The notes beneath the pieces are model-generated. The model did no database searches. It was not told where the DNA came from and saw nothing but the letters and a program-made list of their open reading frames with translations. Positions 15,971 through 23,670 of a stretch of DNA of 64,000 bases are shown here, in pieces. The stretch spans positions 248,001-312,000 of the forward strand of contig NZ_QZMN01000003.1 in the NCBI RefSeq assembly GCF_003702705.1, written 5' to 3'. How positions within the stretch are numbered: position 1 is the stretch's first letter; each line of letters starts with the position of its first letter. Source of the stretch: Ornithinimicrobium cerasi. GTDB lineage: Bacteria; Actinomycetota; Actinomycetes; Actinomycetales; Dermatophilaceae. The translations under genes were made by a program, and so were the position numbers.

Positions 15971-17137
15971 ATGGACCGCACTGACCTCTCCCGCCGCTCC
16001 CTCCTCGGCCTCGGCTCGCTCGCCGCGCTCTCGATCCCGCTCGCCGGGGCGGGCACGGCCTCCGCAGCCCCCACCTTCCCCGACCCGGGCAGCAGCACGC
16101 CGCTCTCGGCGATCCGCAGCTACGGCGACATGGTCGACCAGCTGCAGGCGCTGGCGCGCAGCAGCCGCTTCCCGGTGACGGTGCGCACCCTCTCCCAGAT
16201 CGGCACCCAGGAGTCGCTCTCCGAGCAGGGACGCGAGCTGTATGTCGCGACCGTCGGCTCCGGAGCGACACCGGTCTGGGTCCAGGGCCGGATCCACGGC
16301 AACGAGCCCTACGGGCTGGACTCGACGATGAGCGTGCTCAGGAGCCTGGCGACCAGCGGTGCGGCACAGTGGGCACGGATCCGCGAGGAGTTCACCGTCC
16401 ACGTCATCCCGGTCTACAACCCCGACGGGTCCGAGGCGAACATCCGGGAGACCGTCCTGTGGGACCGGGCGGCCGACGCACCGCGGCTCGACGCGCAGGG
16501 ACGGCAGCAGCGGATCGACCTCAACCGGGACTGGTCGCCGACCGGCTTCGTGGCGCGAGAGTCGCTGGCCTGGTACGAGTACTGGACGAGGGTGAAGCCC
16601 GCCTACGCGCTGGACATCCACCACCAGGGCCTCAAGCGGGACTACGTGACGGGGGAGGAGATCACCTTCTCCCTCGGGATCTCCCTCGCCCCCGGCGGCC
16701 CGACGCTGCCGACGCTGGAGGGCGGCGCCTACGACGTGCTGACGAGGCAGATGCAGAGCCACGTGTGGCTGGAGACGAAGGACTACGGGTTCGTCGGTAT
16801 CGACAAGTACGACGTCGGCCACGGCACCGTGATCGACATCCGCGGCGGCGTGGTGTCGGCGATGATGCTGGGGCTGGACCACGCCGGCCTCAACCCGACC
16901 GGGCACAGCAACCCGGCGGTCTTCTTCGAGACCTCGGGCAACACCCGCGACGGCAACATCGGGCACAAGGCCCGCGGGAAGATGGTGCGGCAGAACGTCC
17001 TCGGCCTGACCGCCTGGCTCGACGGCCTGGCGGACGGGTCGGTGTTCCAGGTGGACCCGACGATCTGGGACGACCAGATCCCGGGGACGCCCGTCCTGCG
17101 CTACCTCACCGACTGGGGCGGCGTGATCCCGGCCTGA
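15971..17137 (+). CDS. Tat-exported M14 zinc carboxypeptidase
   Basis: A 388-residue exported metallopeptidase. The N-terminus SRRSLLGLGSLAAL with a hydrophobic core and cleavage near TASAAP is a Tat-type signal. The M14 zinc site is complete: His109 and Glu112 in RIHGNEPYG and the third ligand His in DIHHQG (217/218). YNPDG, DLNRDW (substrate Arg) and the catalytic Glu320 in FFETSG are also present. M14 enzymes release C-terminal residues from peptides or cut peptidoglycan peptides outside the cell. The gene is probably transcribed as a leaderless mRNA from a promoter with five 11-bp repeats, shared with the second M14 gene at 35173, which encodes a related but clearly diverged protein. Confidence 0.9.
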   Translation: MDRTDLSRRSLLGLGSLAALSIPLAGAGTASAAPTFPDPGSSTPLSAIRSYGDMVDQLQALARSSRFPVTVRTLSQIGTQESLSEQGRELYVATVGSGATPVWVQGRIHGNEPYGLDSTMSVLRSLATSGAAQWARIREEFTVHVIPVYNPDGSEANIRETVLWDRAADAPRLDAQGRQQRIDLNRDWSPTGFVARESLAWYEYWTRVKPAYALDIHHQGLKRDYVTGEEITFSLGISLAPGGPTLPTLEGGAYDVLTRQMQSHVWLETKDYGFVGIDKYDVGHGTVIDIRGGVVSAMMLGLDHAGLNPTGHSNPAVFFETSGNTRDGNIGHKARGKMVRQNVLGLTAWLDGLADGSVFQVDPTIWDDQIPGTPVLRYLTDWGGVIPA

Positions 17138-17151
17138 GGTGGGCGACCTGA

Positions 17152-17157
17152 CACGAT
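17152..17157 (+). promoter_or_regulatory. Leaderless -10-like hexamer (CACGAT) before the amber-containing ORF
   Basis: CACGAT followed by six bases and ATG at 17164, the same geometry as at other leaderless starts here. It marks 17164 as the original start even though the next codon is TAG. Confidence 0.4.
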
Positions 17158-17178
17158 GAGGGCATGTAGCTCATCGTC

Positions 17179-17484
17179 GTGAAGTTCCCCGTCCGGCCCG
17201 AGTCCGTCGAGCGCTGGACGGACGTCGTCGCCGACTACACGGCTGCGTGCCGCGCGGAGGAGGGCAACATCTTCTTCGAGTGGTCCCGCAGCGTCGAGGA
17301 CCCGTCCGAGTTCGTGCTCGTCGAGGCGTTCACCGACGAGGGCGCGGCCGCGCACGTGCAGAGCCCCCACTTCCAGCAGGGGATCGACGCGATGCGGCCG
17401 CACCTGTCGGCCACCTCGAGGATCGTGTCCCGACGGGTGGACGGTGACGGCTGGGAGGAGATGGGCGAGCTGCGGATCGGGTGA
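17179..17484 (+). CDS. Antibiotic-biosynthesis-monooxygenase (ABM) domain protein with amber codon 2 at its natural start
   Basis: The ABM fold protein reads VKFPVRPESVERWTDVVADY onward, 101 residues, with the typical EEGNIFFEWSRS and SPHFQQGIDAM segments of putative quinol monooxygenases. These are small cofactor-free dimers. In the same frame, ATG at 17164 is followed at once by TAG and then CTC ATC GTC GTG AAG. The family usually begins M-x-(L/F)-IVVKF, so the ancestral start is almost surely 17164 with codon 2 now amber. The start given is the GTG at 17179, which has no Shine-Dalgarno. Either translation restarts there on a leaderless message, the TAG is read through, or the gene is inactive. 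The rest of the frame is intact, suggesting a recent change or a sequencing error. Confidence 0.65.
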   Translation: MKFPVRPESVERWTDVVADYTAACRAEEGNIFFEWSRSVEDPSEFVLVEAFTDEGAAAHVQSPHFQQGIDAMRPHLSATSRIVSRRVDGDGWEEMGELRIG

Positions 17485-17498
17485 TCGGCCGCGGGGGC

Positions 17499-17575
17499 GT
17501 CACGCCGAACGGGCACACCTGACCCGGTCCTGGGCGGATGCGCCCGGATCTGCAGATGTGCCCGTCCGGCGTGAC
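17499..17575. terminator. Long nested inverted repeat between convergent genes
   Basis: Arms at 17499-17517 and 17557-17575 pair over 19 bases with one mismatch (outer GTCACGCCG, inner ACGGGCACA). Inside lie a second hairpin GGGCG-GATG-CGCCC (17532-17545) and a palindrome ATCTGCAGAT (17548-17557). It sits between two convergent genes and is the best bidirectional-terminator candidate in the window. No T-run is present. Confidence 0.7.
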
Positions 17576-17586
17576 AGCGGACGGCG

Positions 17587-18240
17587 TCAGTTGGCGATGC
17601 CTCCGCACAGCACCGGCAGGGTGGCCTCGAGCGGCGCCTGGTCCGTCAGCTCCGAGGGACCGGCGTCGAAGTCGTAGGTACCGCTGGTGTTGAGGTCGAT
17701 CCCGTGCACGACGACCTGCGCGGTGTCGGCGTTGGCCAGCGAGTCCCCGTTCACGAAGGTCCTCGTGTAGCTCAGGCGGCCGTCGGCGTCGGCGACCGGG
17801 AAGCGGTCGAGCGCGAGGGCGCTGCTCGGGCTCGTGTCGCCCGAGGTGGTGAGCGAGGCGATGATGCCGCCGTAGGAGGGCGCCCCCTCGATGACGTTGA
17901 CGAGGCCGTTCCCGTCGCTGTCCGCGGCGGGGCCGGGGCAGCCGAGGTCGGCCTGGTCGGTGAAGCCGTGCAGGTGCATCGCGTGGGGAAGGAGCGGCGC
18001 CAGACCCCAGGCCTGCACGCTCACCTGCACCTTGCCGTTGGGCAGCGCCGTGATGCGGGTCGACCCGCCCGCCTGGCTGTTGGGGACCGACTCCGCCTGG
18101 ACGGGCGCGAGCCCGTAGGCGTAGGTCGCGACCCGCTCCGACGGGTTGCGGTCGTGCCCGGCCGAGGCCGGGGCGGCGGCACCCACCGCGGTGACGGCGG
18201 CGACGACGGCGAGGCTGGAGAGAGCTGCGCGGACCTTCAT
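17587..18240 (-). CDS. Secreted CHRD-domain protein
   Basis: A 217-residue exported protein: signal peptide to about residue 27 (VGAAAPASA/GHDR), then a CHRD (chordin-like) beta domain recognisable from TRITALPNGKVQVSVQAWGL, PHAMHLHGFTDQ and VVVHGIDLNTSGTYDFDAG. The paired histidine motifs (HAMHLHG, VVVHG) are standard in bacterial CHRD proteins. Function is unknown; such proteins are extracellular and sometimes bind metals. GGAG six bases upstream supports the ATG. It diverges from the MFS gene with about 115 bases between, and converges on the ABM gene across the nested inverted repeat. Confidence 0.85.
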   Translation of the reverse strand: MKVRAALSSLAVVAAVTAVGAAAPASAGHDRNPSERVATYAYGLAPVQAESVPNSQAGGSTRITALPNGKVQVSVQAWGLAPLLPHAMHLHGFTDQADLGCPGPAADSDGNGLVNVIEGAPSYGGIIASLTTSGDTSPSSALALDRFPVADADGRLSYTRTFVNGDSLANADTAQVVVHGIDLNTSGTYDFDAGPSELTDQAPLEATLPVLCGGIAN

Positions 18241-18343
18241 GATCACTCCTTCGTGGATCGGGCGACGTCCTGTCGCCCTGGTAGGAGGTCTTCGGAGCCG
18301 TGGGCCGGGGCGGATTGGACGCACGTGCCGCTGAACCGCCACC

Positions 18344-18349
18344 TAGGCT
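18344..18349 (+). promoter_or_regulatory. Leaderless -10 (TAGGCT) of the MFS gene
   Basis: TAGGCT lies six bases before the GTG at 18356; no Shine-Dalgarno is present. Confidence 0.55.
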
Positions 18350-18355
18350 TCGGCT

Positions 18356-19669
18356 GTGCGGTGGAGCGGTGAGGGGAGCAGCGCCCGCCTGATGCTCGGC
18401 GCCAGCGCGCTCACCACCCTCGGCGCCATCCCCCCGTTCCTCGTCGGCGCCCAGGCGGTCCTGCTGATGCGGGACCTCGACTTCGGTCCGGCCGGGCTCG
18501 GGCTGGCGGTGAGCACCTTCTTCGCCGTGGCGGCGCTGGTGACGATCCTGGGCGGCTCGCGCCTGGAGCGGTGGGGCGACCCGGCAGGCCGGCTCGTGGC
18601 CGGCCTGCTCGTCGCGACCGGGGGCCTGGGTCTGGCGCTGCTCGTCCGGGACTGGCCCTCCCTCGTCGCGGCGATGGCCGTGCTGGGCGCCGGCAACGCG
18701 ACCTGCCAGGGCACCTCCAACCGGACCGTCGCCACCGCCCTGCCGCCCCACCGCCGCGGCCTGGGGTTCGGCGTCAAGCAGAGCGCGGTGCCGGCCGCCA
18801 TCATGCTCGGCGGCCTCGCCGTGCCCACGACGACGGCGGCGCTGGGCTGGCGCAGCACCTTCGTCGTCACCGGCCTCCTCGGTGTCCTGCTCGCGTTCAC
18901 CGCCCTGACCTCCGCGCTGGCCGGCCGGCGCCGGCACCGCAGGACCGCGGCCGCTCGGCCCGGGGACGGTGCCGGGGCCGTCCCGGGGCGAGGTGGACGG
19001 CATACCCCCGAGGACCGGGACCGGGCGCCGTGGGGACCTCTCCTGCTGTGCGGGGTGGCCATCACCTTCGCCAGCGCCGCGGCGAACTTCCTCGGCGCCT
19101 ACCTCGCGAGCTGGGCGCACGAGGTGGGGCTGACCATCGGCCAGGCCGGCCTCCTGATGGCGGCAGGCTCCGGCAGCTCGGTCCTCGTCCGCGTCGTCAG
19201 CGGGCTGCGCGCCGACGCCCGGCACGGCGGCAACCTGTCGGTCGTCGCGGCGATGATGCTGTCCGGGGCGGCGTGCCTGGCCCTGATCGGCGCGGTGCCG
19301 CAGGTGTGGAGCGTGCTGCTGTTCGGCTTCCTGGCCTTCGCGGTCGGCTGGTCCTGGCCCGGCCTGATGCTGTATGCCGTGGCGCGGGTGGGGCGGGACG
19401 CGCCCACCCAGGCGTCCTCGGTCGTGCAGGCCGGTGCCTTCGTCGGCGGTGCCCTCGGCCCGGTCGGGTTCGGCCTGCTCGTCGCGGGCCTCGGCTTCCG
19501 CGGCGCCTGGGAGGCCGCCGCGGCGGCCCTCCTCGTGGCCGGAGTGCTCACCCTCCTCGCCCGGCACGGCTTCCGGCGGGACCTGCGCGAGCGCCCGCCG
19601 ACGGAGCCGTTCGCCTACGGCGGAGGTCGGCGGAGCCCCCGCTTCGTCACGAGGACCCGGGGCGGCTAA
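18356..19669 (+). CDS. MFS transporter
   Basis: A 437-residue membrane transporter with two blocks of about six hydrophobic segments separated by a basic and acidic central loop (ALAGRRRHRRTAAARPGDG to RDRAPWG, roughly residues 185-225). RLERWGDPAGR after the second segment matches the MFS loop 2-3 motif, and the repeated GLGFGVKQSAVPAAIMLGG region resembles the CynX/NimT-type branch. The substrate is unknown. The GTG start is supported by a TAGGCT hexamer six bases upstream, a leaderless arrangement. Its TAA stop is reused as the -10 of the thioesterase gene. Confidence 0.85.
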   Translation: MRWSGEGSSARLMLGASALTTLGAIPPFLVGAQAVLLMRDLDFGPAGLGLAVSTFFAVAALVTILGGSRLERWGDPAGRLVAGLLVATGGLGLALLVRDWPSLVAAMAVLGAGNATCQGTSNRTVATALPPHRRGLGFGVKQSAVPAAIMLGGLAVPTTTAALGWRSTFVVTGLLGVLLAFTALTSALAGRRRHRRTAAARPGDGAGAVPGRGGRHTPEDRDRAPWGPLLLCGVAITFASAAANFLGAYLASWAHEVGLTIGQAGLLMAAGSGSSVLVRVVSGLRADARHGGNLSVVAAMMLSGAACLALIGAVPQVWSVLLFGFLAFAVGWSWPGLMLYAVARVGRDAPTQASSVVQAGAFVGGALGPVGFGLLVAGLGFRGAWEAAAAALLVAGVLTLLARHGFRRDLRERPPTEPFAYGGGRRSPRFVTRTRGG

Positions 19670-19672
19670 CCT
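19667..19672 (+). promoter_or_regulatory. Leaderless -10 (TAACCT) made from the MFS stop codon
   Basis: TAACCT, whose TAA is the MFS stop, lies seven bases before the ATG at 19680. Confidence 0.5.
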
Positions 19673-19679
19673 CCGCCCC

Positions 19680-20081
19680 ATGGAACCTGCGACCCGGGGC
19701 CCCGCCTCGTCGAGCTTCTCCGACCACCTGGGTGTGCACGACGTCGAGGTCGGCACGGATCGCGCCGTCACCCGGATGGCCGTCACGGACGCGCTCGCCA
19801 ACCGCAACGGCGTGCTCCACGGCGGCGCGCTGATGTCGCTCGTGGACCACTGCGCCGGCACGCTCGCCTTCGCGCTCTGCCCGCCCGGGTTCACCAACGT
19901 GACGCTCGAGGCCAAGACCAACTTCTTCCGCAAGGCCCGCGTCGACGACACGGTGACCGCGGTGGCCACGCCGCTGCACGTCGGCCGGACGACGCTCGTG
20001 GTCCAGGTCGTCACCACCCGCGGGGACGGCAAGGAGGTCTCGGCGACCACCCAGACCCAGCTGTTCCTCGAGTGGTCCTAG
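19680..20081 (+). CDS. PaaI-type hotdog thioesterase
   Basis: A 133-residue hotdog-fold protein of the PaaI group. The sequence NRNGVLHGGALMSLVDHCAGTLAF contains the HGG active-site turn and the following Asp on the long helix, and NVTLEAKTNFFRKARV is the matching substrate-tunnel strand. Such enzymes hydrolyse acyl-CoA, often aryl-acetyl-CoA. It has its own leaderless promoter from the MFS stop codon and converges on the D-2-hydroxyacid dehydrogenase gene. Confidence 0.88.
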   Translation: MEPATRGPASSSFSDHLGVHDVEVGTDRAVTRMAVTDALANRNGVLHGGALMSLVDHCAGTLAFALCPPGFTNVTLEAKTNFFRKARVDDTVTAVATPLHVGRTTLVVQVVTTRGDGKEVSATTQTQLFLEWS

Positions 20082-20106
20082 CCCCCGGGGCAGCGGGACG
20101 GGGCCC

Positions 20107-22968
20107 TCACGGCCTGGTCGCCACCTCCAGCAGCTCGAGGACGTGCTGGTAGGGACGCCCGGTGGCTCGCGTCAGCCCCAGCTCGCAGGTCCGGTTGTTG
20201 GACACGTAGGCGGCGTACTCCCGCCCCGCCACCTCCGCCGCCTCGGGCGCGGTCGCGGCGGCGGTCAGCTCCGGGTGCAGCATGCCCCGGTCCCCGGCGA
20301 AGCCGCAGCACCCCCACGCGACCGGCACCGTGACGTCGTCGCTGACGTGCCGGGCCACCCGGACGAGCGCGTCGGTGGTGCCCAGGTGGGTGCTCGAGCA
20401 GGTCGGGTGGACGACGACCGGCCCGGTCGCCGCGGTCACCGGGAGCCGGTCCAGGAGCGTGTCGGCGACCCACGCGGTCGCGTCGACGACCCGGATCTCC
20501 CGGTAGGCCGGATCGCTCCCCAGCATCTGCACGAGCCCCTCGGCGCACGAGGCCGCCTCGCAGACCACCGGCAGCGCTCCTGCCTCGCTCGCCCCGAGCA
20601 GGGCGGGGAGCACCCGGGCGGCCATCGCGGCATACCCGCCCCGGCGCCCCTTGGACTTCCACGGTGTCCCGCAGCAGAGCCCGCCGACCCCGTCCGGGAC
20701 CCGCAGACCCACCCCGGCGCGCCCGGCCAGGGCGACGAGCGCCCGCTCGGCGCCGACACCGCCGGTGGCCGGCTCGGGCCCGAACATCGTGCCCACGCAG
20801 GGGGCGAAGTGCACCGCCGCGGCCCCGGGCACGGCCCCGTCGGTCCCGCCACGCCGCGGTCCGCCCCGAGGCAGCCCCCGGTCGTAGCGGGGGAGCGCGT
20901 CGTGGTCGACCACCGTGCGGCCCGCGCGGGTCAGCAGCGACGGCACCTGGGGGAGCACCCGTGCGGCGGTCAGGGCCGCCGACGCGGCGACCGTGCCGGC
21001 CCCCCACACCCGTGCCGCACCCCGCCACGCGACCTCCCCGACCGGCCCGGAGGCCTCGGCCCGCAGCCGGCGGGTGAGGTCGCCGGTGTTGATGAGGACC
21101 GGGCAGACCGTCAGGCACATCCCGTCGACAGCGCAGGTGTCGGTGCCGTCGTACTCGTACTGCTCGGCCAGCTCGGCCGCCAGGGCGTCGTCGCCGCGCA
21201 GCTGGGCCGCCCGCATCTCCCGCCGCACCACGATCCGCTGGCGGGGTGTCGTCGTGACGTCCCGCGAGGGGCAGACCGGCTCGCAGAACCCGCACTCGAC
21301 GCACCGGTCGACCTCCGCCTCGACCGTCGGGGCGGTCTTGAGGTCCGCGAGGTATGACGTGGGGTCGTCCGAGAGGACCGACCCGGGGTTGAGCACGCCC
21401 CGGGGGTCGAGCAGCCGCTTGAGCTCGCACATCACCTCGTAGAGCTCGTCGCCGTACTGCCGCCGCACGAACGAGGCCATGATCCGCCCGGTCCCGTGCT
21501 CGGCCTTCAGCGACCCGCCCTCGCCGAGCACGAGGTCGACCATGTCCTCGGTGAAGGCCTCGTAGCGGGCCATCGACGCCGGGTCGGCGAACTGCTCGTT
21601 GAGCATGAAGTGGACGTTGCCGTCGCGGGCGTGGCCGAAGATGACCGACTCCGGGTAGGCGTGCCGCTCGAACATCTCGGTCAGCGCCAGGATGGTGTCG
21701 CCGAGCCGGTCGACGGTGACGACGACGTCCTCGAGGAGCGCGTTGGTGCCCGCCGGCCGCGCCCCGGCGACCGCGCTGTAGAGCCCCTTGCGCACCCGCC
21801 ACAGGCCGGCGCGCTCCACCGGGTCGCGCGTCAGCGAGACCGGCACGGTGAGCGGGAGGTGGCCGAGCTCACCCTGCACGCGCGCGACGGTCTCCTCCAG
21901 GCGCGCCCGGTCGTCGTCCTGCCACTCGACTAGGAGCGCGGCGTGGTCGACGACCTCGAGGTCGGCGATCAGCCTGGGGCACAACGGGTCCTGCGCCGAG
22001 ACGCGCAGCGACGCCGCGTCGAGGAGCTCGGCCGTCGCTGTCCCGGCAGCGACGAGCTCCGGCACCGACCCGGTCGCGCGCACGACGTCGTCGAAGACGA
22101 GCAGCCCGGTCGCCACGTGCGGGCGCACGGGCACCGTCCGGAAGGTCGCCGACGCGACGAACCCCAGCGTCCCCTCGCTGCCCACCATCAGCCGGGCCAG
22201 GATCTGGGCCGGCTCGTCGAAGTCGAGGAAGGCGTTCACGCCATACCCCATGGTGTTCTTCAGCGCGAAGAGGCGACGGATCGTCGCGACCGAGCCCGCG
22301 TCGCCACGCACCCGGTCCCGCAGCCTCAGCAGCCCCTCGTGCACGTCCGGCGCGGCCGCGCGCAGCTGCCCGGCGGCCCCCGGGTCGCCCGTGTCGAGGA
22401 CCACCCCGGTCGGCAGGACGACCACGAGCGACTCCAGCGTGGCGTAGGTGTTGGCCTCCGTACCGCACTGCATCCCCGAGGAGTTGTTGGCCACCACGCC
22501 GCCCACCGTGCAGGCGCTCTCGCTGGCCGGGTCGGGGCCCAGCCGGCGGCCGTGCCGCGCCAGCAGCGCGTTCACCCGGCCGACGGTCACCCCCGGCCCG
22601 ACCCGCACCCGGGCCCCGTCGTCGAGCACCTCCACGTCGCGGAAGTGCCGACGCACGTCGACCAGGACCGTGTCGGTCACGGCCTGACCGGACAGGCTGG
22701 TGCCGCCCGCGCGGAAGGTGAGGCTGGTGCCCGCGCGGTCGCACGCGGCCATCACCGCGGCCACCTGGTCCCGGTCCCCGGGCCGCACCACGAGCTCCGG
22801 GACGAGCAGGTAGTGCGAGGCGTCGTGGGCGAGCGCGTAGCGGTCGAGGGCGCGCGAGGACACCCGCCCCTCGCCCAGGGAGGCGGCCAGCTCCTCCTCC
22901 AGCCGGGCCCACCCGCCCGCCGGGCCGCGGTCCAGGTCGTGGTCGTGGTCGTGGCTCGCTCGGTCCAT
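20107..22968 (-). CDS. FAD-linked D-2-hydroxyacid (D-lactate-type) dehydrogenase with Fe-S and CCG domains
   Basis: A 953-residue fusion oxidoreductase, probably oxidising D-lactate or D-2-hydroxyglutarate and passing electrons through iron-sulfur clusters to quinones at the membrane. Order of domains: a PCMH-type FAD-binding domain (VVRPGDRDQVAAVMAAC, FRAGGTSLSGQ, GGVVANNSSGMQCG), an FAD-oxidase C-terminal domain (GHARDGNVHFM, KAEHGTGRIMASF), two ferredoxin-like cluster motifs (CVECGFCEPVCP and CAVDGMCLTVCP) and two CCG half-domains (GLCCGTPW, WGCCGFAGD). GAGGAG just before the ATG supports the start. The histidine/aspartate-rich HDHDHD near the N-terminus is an oddity that could bind metal. 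It stands alone on the minus strand between two thioesterase genes. Confidence 0.9.
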   Translation of the reverse strand: MDRASHDHDHDLDRGPAGGWARLEEELAASLGEGRVSSRALDRYALAHDASHYLLVPELVVRPGDRDQVAAVMAACDRAGTSLTFRAGGTSLSGQAVTDTVLVDVRRHFRDVEVLDDGARVRVGPGVTVGRVNALLARHGRRLGPDPASESACTVGGVVANNSSGMQCGTEANTYATLESLVVVLPTGVVLDTGDPGAAGQLRAAAPDVHEGLLRLRDRVRGDAGSVATIRRLFALKNTMGYGVNAFLDFDEPAQILARLMVGSEGTLGFVASATFRTVPVRPHVATGLLVFDDVVRATGSVPELVAAGTATAELLDAASLRVSAQDPLCPRLIADLEVVDHAALLVEWQDDDRARLEETVARVQGELGHLPLTVPVSLTRDPVERAGLWRVRKGLYSAVAGARPAGTNALLEDVVVTVDRLGDTILALTEMFERHAYPESVIFGHARDGNVHFMLNEQFADPASMARYEAFTEDMVDLVLGEGGSLKAEHGTGRIMASFVRRQYGDELYEVMCELKRLLDPRGVLNPGSVLSDDPTSYLADLKTAPTVEAEVDRCVECGFCEPVCPSRDVTTTPRQRIVVRREMRAAQLRGDDALAAELAEQYEYDGTDTCAVDGMCLTVCPVLINTGDLTRRLRAEASGPVGEVAWRGAARVWGAGTVAASAALTAARVLPQVPSLLTRAGRTVVDHDALPRYDRGLPRGGPRRGGTDGAVPGAAAVHFAPCVGTMFGPEPATGGVGAERALVALAGRAGVGLRVPDGVGGLCCGTPWKSKGRRGGYAAMAARVLPALLGASEAGALPVVCEAASCAEGLVQMLGSDPAYREIRVVDATAWVADTLLDRLPVTAATGPVVVHPTCSSTHLGTTDALVRVARHVSDDVTVPVAWGCCGFAGDRGMLHPELTAAATAPEAAEVAGREYAAYVSNNRTCELGLTRATGRPYQHVLELLEVATRP

Positions 22969-23058
22969 CGTCTCTCCTCGCCCGCCGCGCCGGCACGCAC
23001 CGTCGCGTGGGGTCCATTAGACCCCCGACCGGGTGCGTCGTGGGGCGACGCGGCTGGG

Positions 23059-23064
23059 TAGCGT
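23059..23064 (+). promoter_or_regulatory. Leaderless -10 (TAGCGT)
   Basis: TAGCGT ends seven bases before the GTG at 23072, the same hexamer as used before both M14 genes. Confidence 0.55.
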
Positions 23065-23071
23065 GCAACCC

Positions 23072-23602
23072 GTGGCCCGACAGCTCCAGCTCCTCCGCGC
23101 CAGCGCGCGCCCGCGACCGGCGATCCCCGGGCAGGGGATCCTCGACCCCTCGGTCACCACGATGCGCGTGCGTCCCCCGGACCTGGACCTCTACCTGCAC
23201 GTCAACAACGGCGTGTACCTCCAGATGATGGACGTGGCGCGCAGCAACTACATCGCCGACCTGGGCGGGTTCCCGCTGCTGCGCGGGCGCGGCTGGTACC
23301 CCGTGGTCGCCGCGCAGACGGTGACCTACCGCCGCTCGCTCACCCTCGGCCAGCGCTTCGGGATCACCACGCGGGTGGTCGGCTGGGACGACCGCGTGGT
23401 CTACCTGGAGCAGGTCTTCGACCGCGGGACGGGGCGGATCGCCCGCGGGCTGGTCGCCGGCCGGTTCCTCACCCGCCGCAGCGGCGCCCGGGTGCCGGCG
23501 CCGGAGGTCATCGGTCTGCTGGACCCGGTGACACCCTCCCCGCAGCTCCCCGACGACGTGGCCCGGTGGGCGCGCGCGGTGGACGTGGCGCACCGCGTCT
23601 GA
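23072..23602 (+). CDS. Acyl-CoA thioesterase, 4HBT/hotdog type
   Basis: A 176-residue hotdog protein. PDLDLYLHVNNGVYLQMMDVARSNY is the classic 4-hydroxybenzoyl-CoA-thioesterase-like block with Asp/His-Asn, here in the version of THEM6-like proteins, and TVTYRRSLTLGQRFGITTRVVGWDDRVVYLEQVF continues the fold. It would cleave an acyl-CoA. The leaderless TAGCGT promoter decides the GTG start. Confidence 0.82.
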   Translation: MARQLQLLRASARPRPAIPGQGILDPSVTTMRVRPPDLDLYLHVNNGVYLQMMDVARSNYIADLGGFPLLRGRGWYPVVAAQTVTYRRSLTLGQRFGITTRVVGWDDRVVYLEQVFDRGTGRIARGLVAGRFLTRRSGARVPAPEVIGLLDPVTPSPQLPDDVARWARAVDVAHRV

Positions 23603-23644
23603 GGGGCTCGGGTATGCCGCGGGCCGGGGACCGCCGCCCGGCGC

Positions 23645-23668
23645 CGGACCTCCTCGGACGCCGGTCCG
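23645..23668. terminator. Weak hairpin between convergent thioesterase and NhaC genes
   Basis: CGGACC (23645-23650) and GGTCCG (23663-23668) form a 6-bp stem with a 12-base loop in the convergent gap. It is short and GC-rich sequence makes such stems by chance. Confidence 0.3.
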
Positions 23669-23670
23669 CC

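Noticed and set aside
17179-17484. Calling the ABM gene a plain pseudogene
   Set aside because: Only codon 2 is damaged and an in-frame GTG four codons later preserves nearly the entire domain, so it is listed as a CDS with a doubtful start.
23645-23668. A strong Rho-independent terminator after the thioesterase
   Set aside because: Stem only six pairs, loop twelve, no T-run; kept as a low-confidence entry only.
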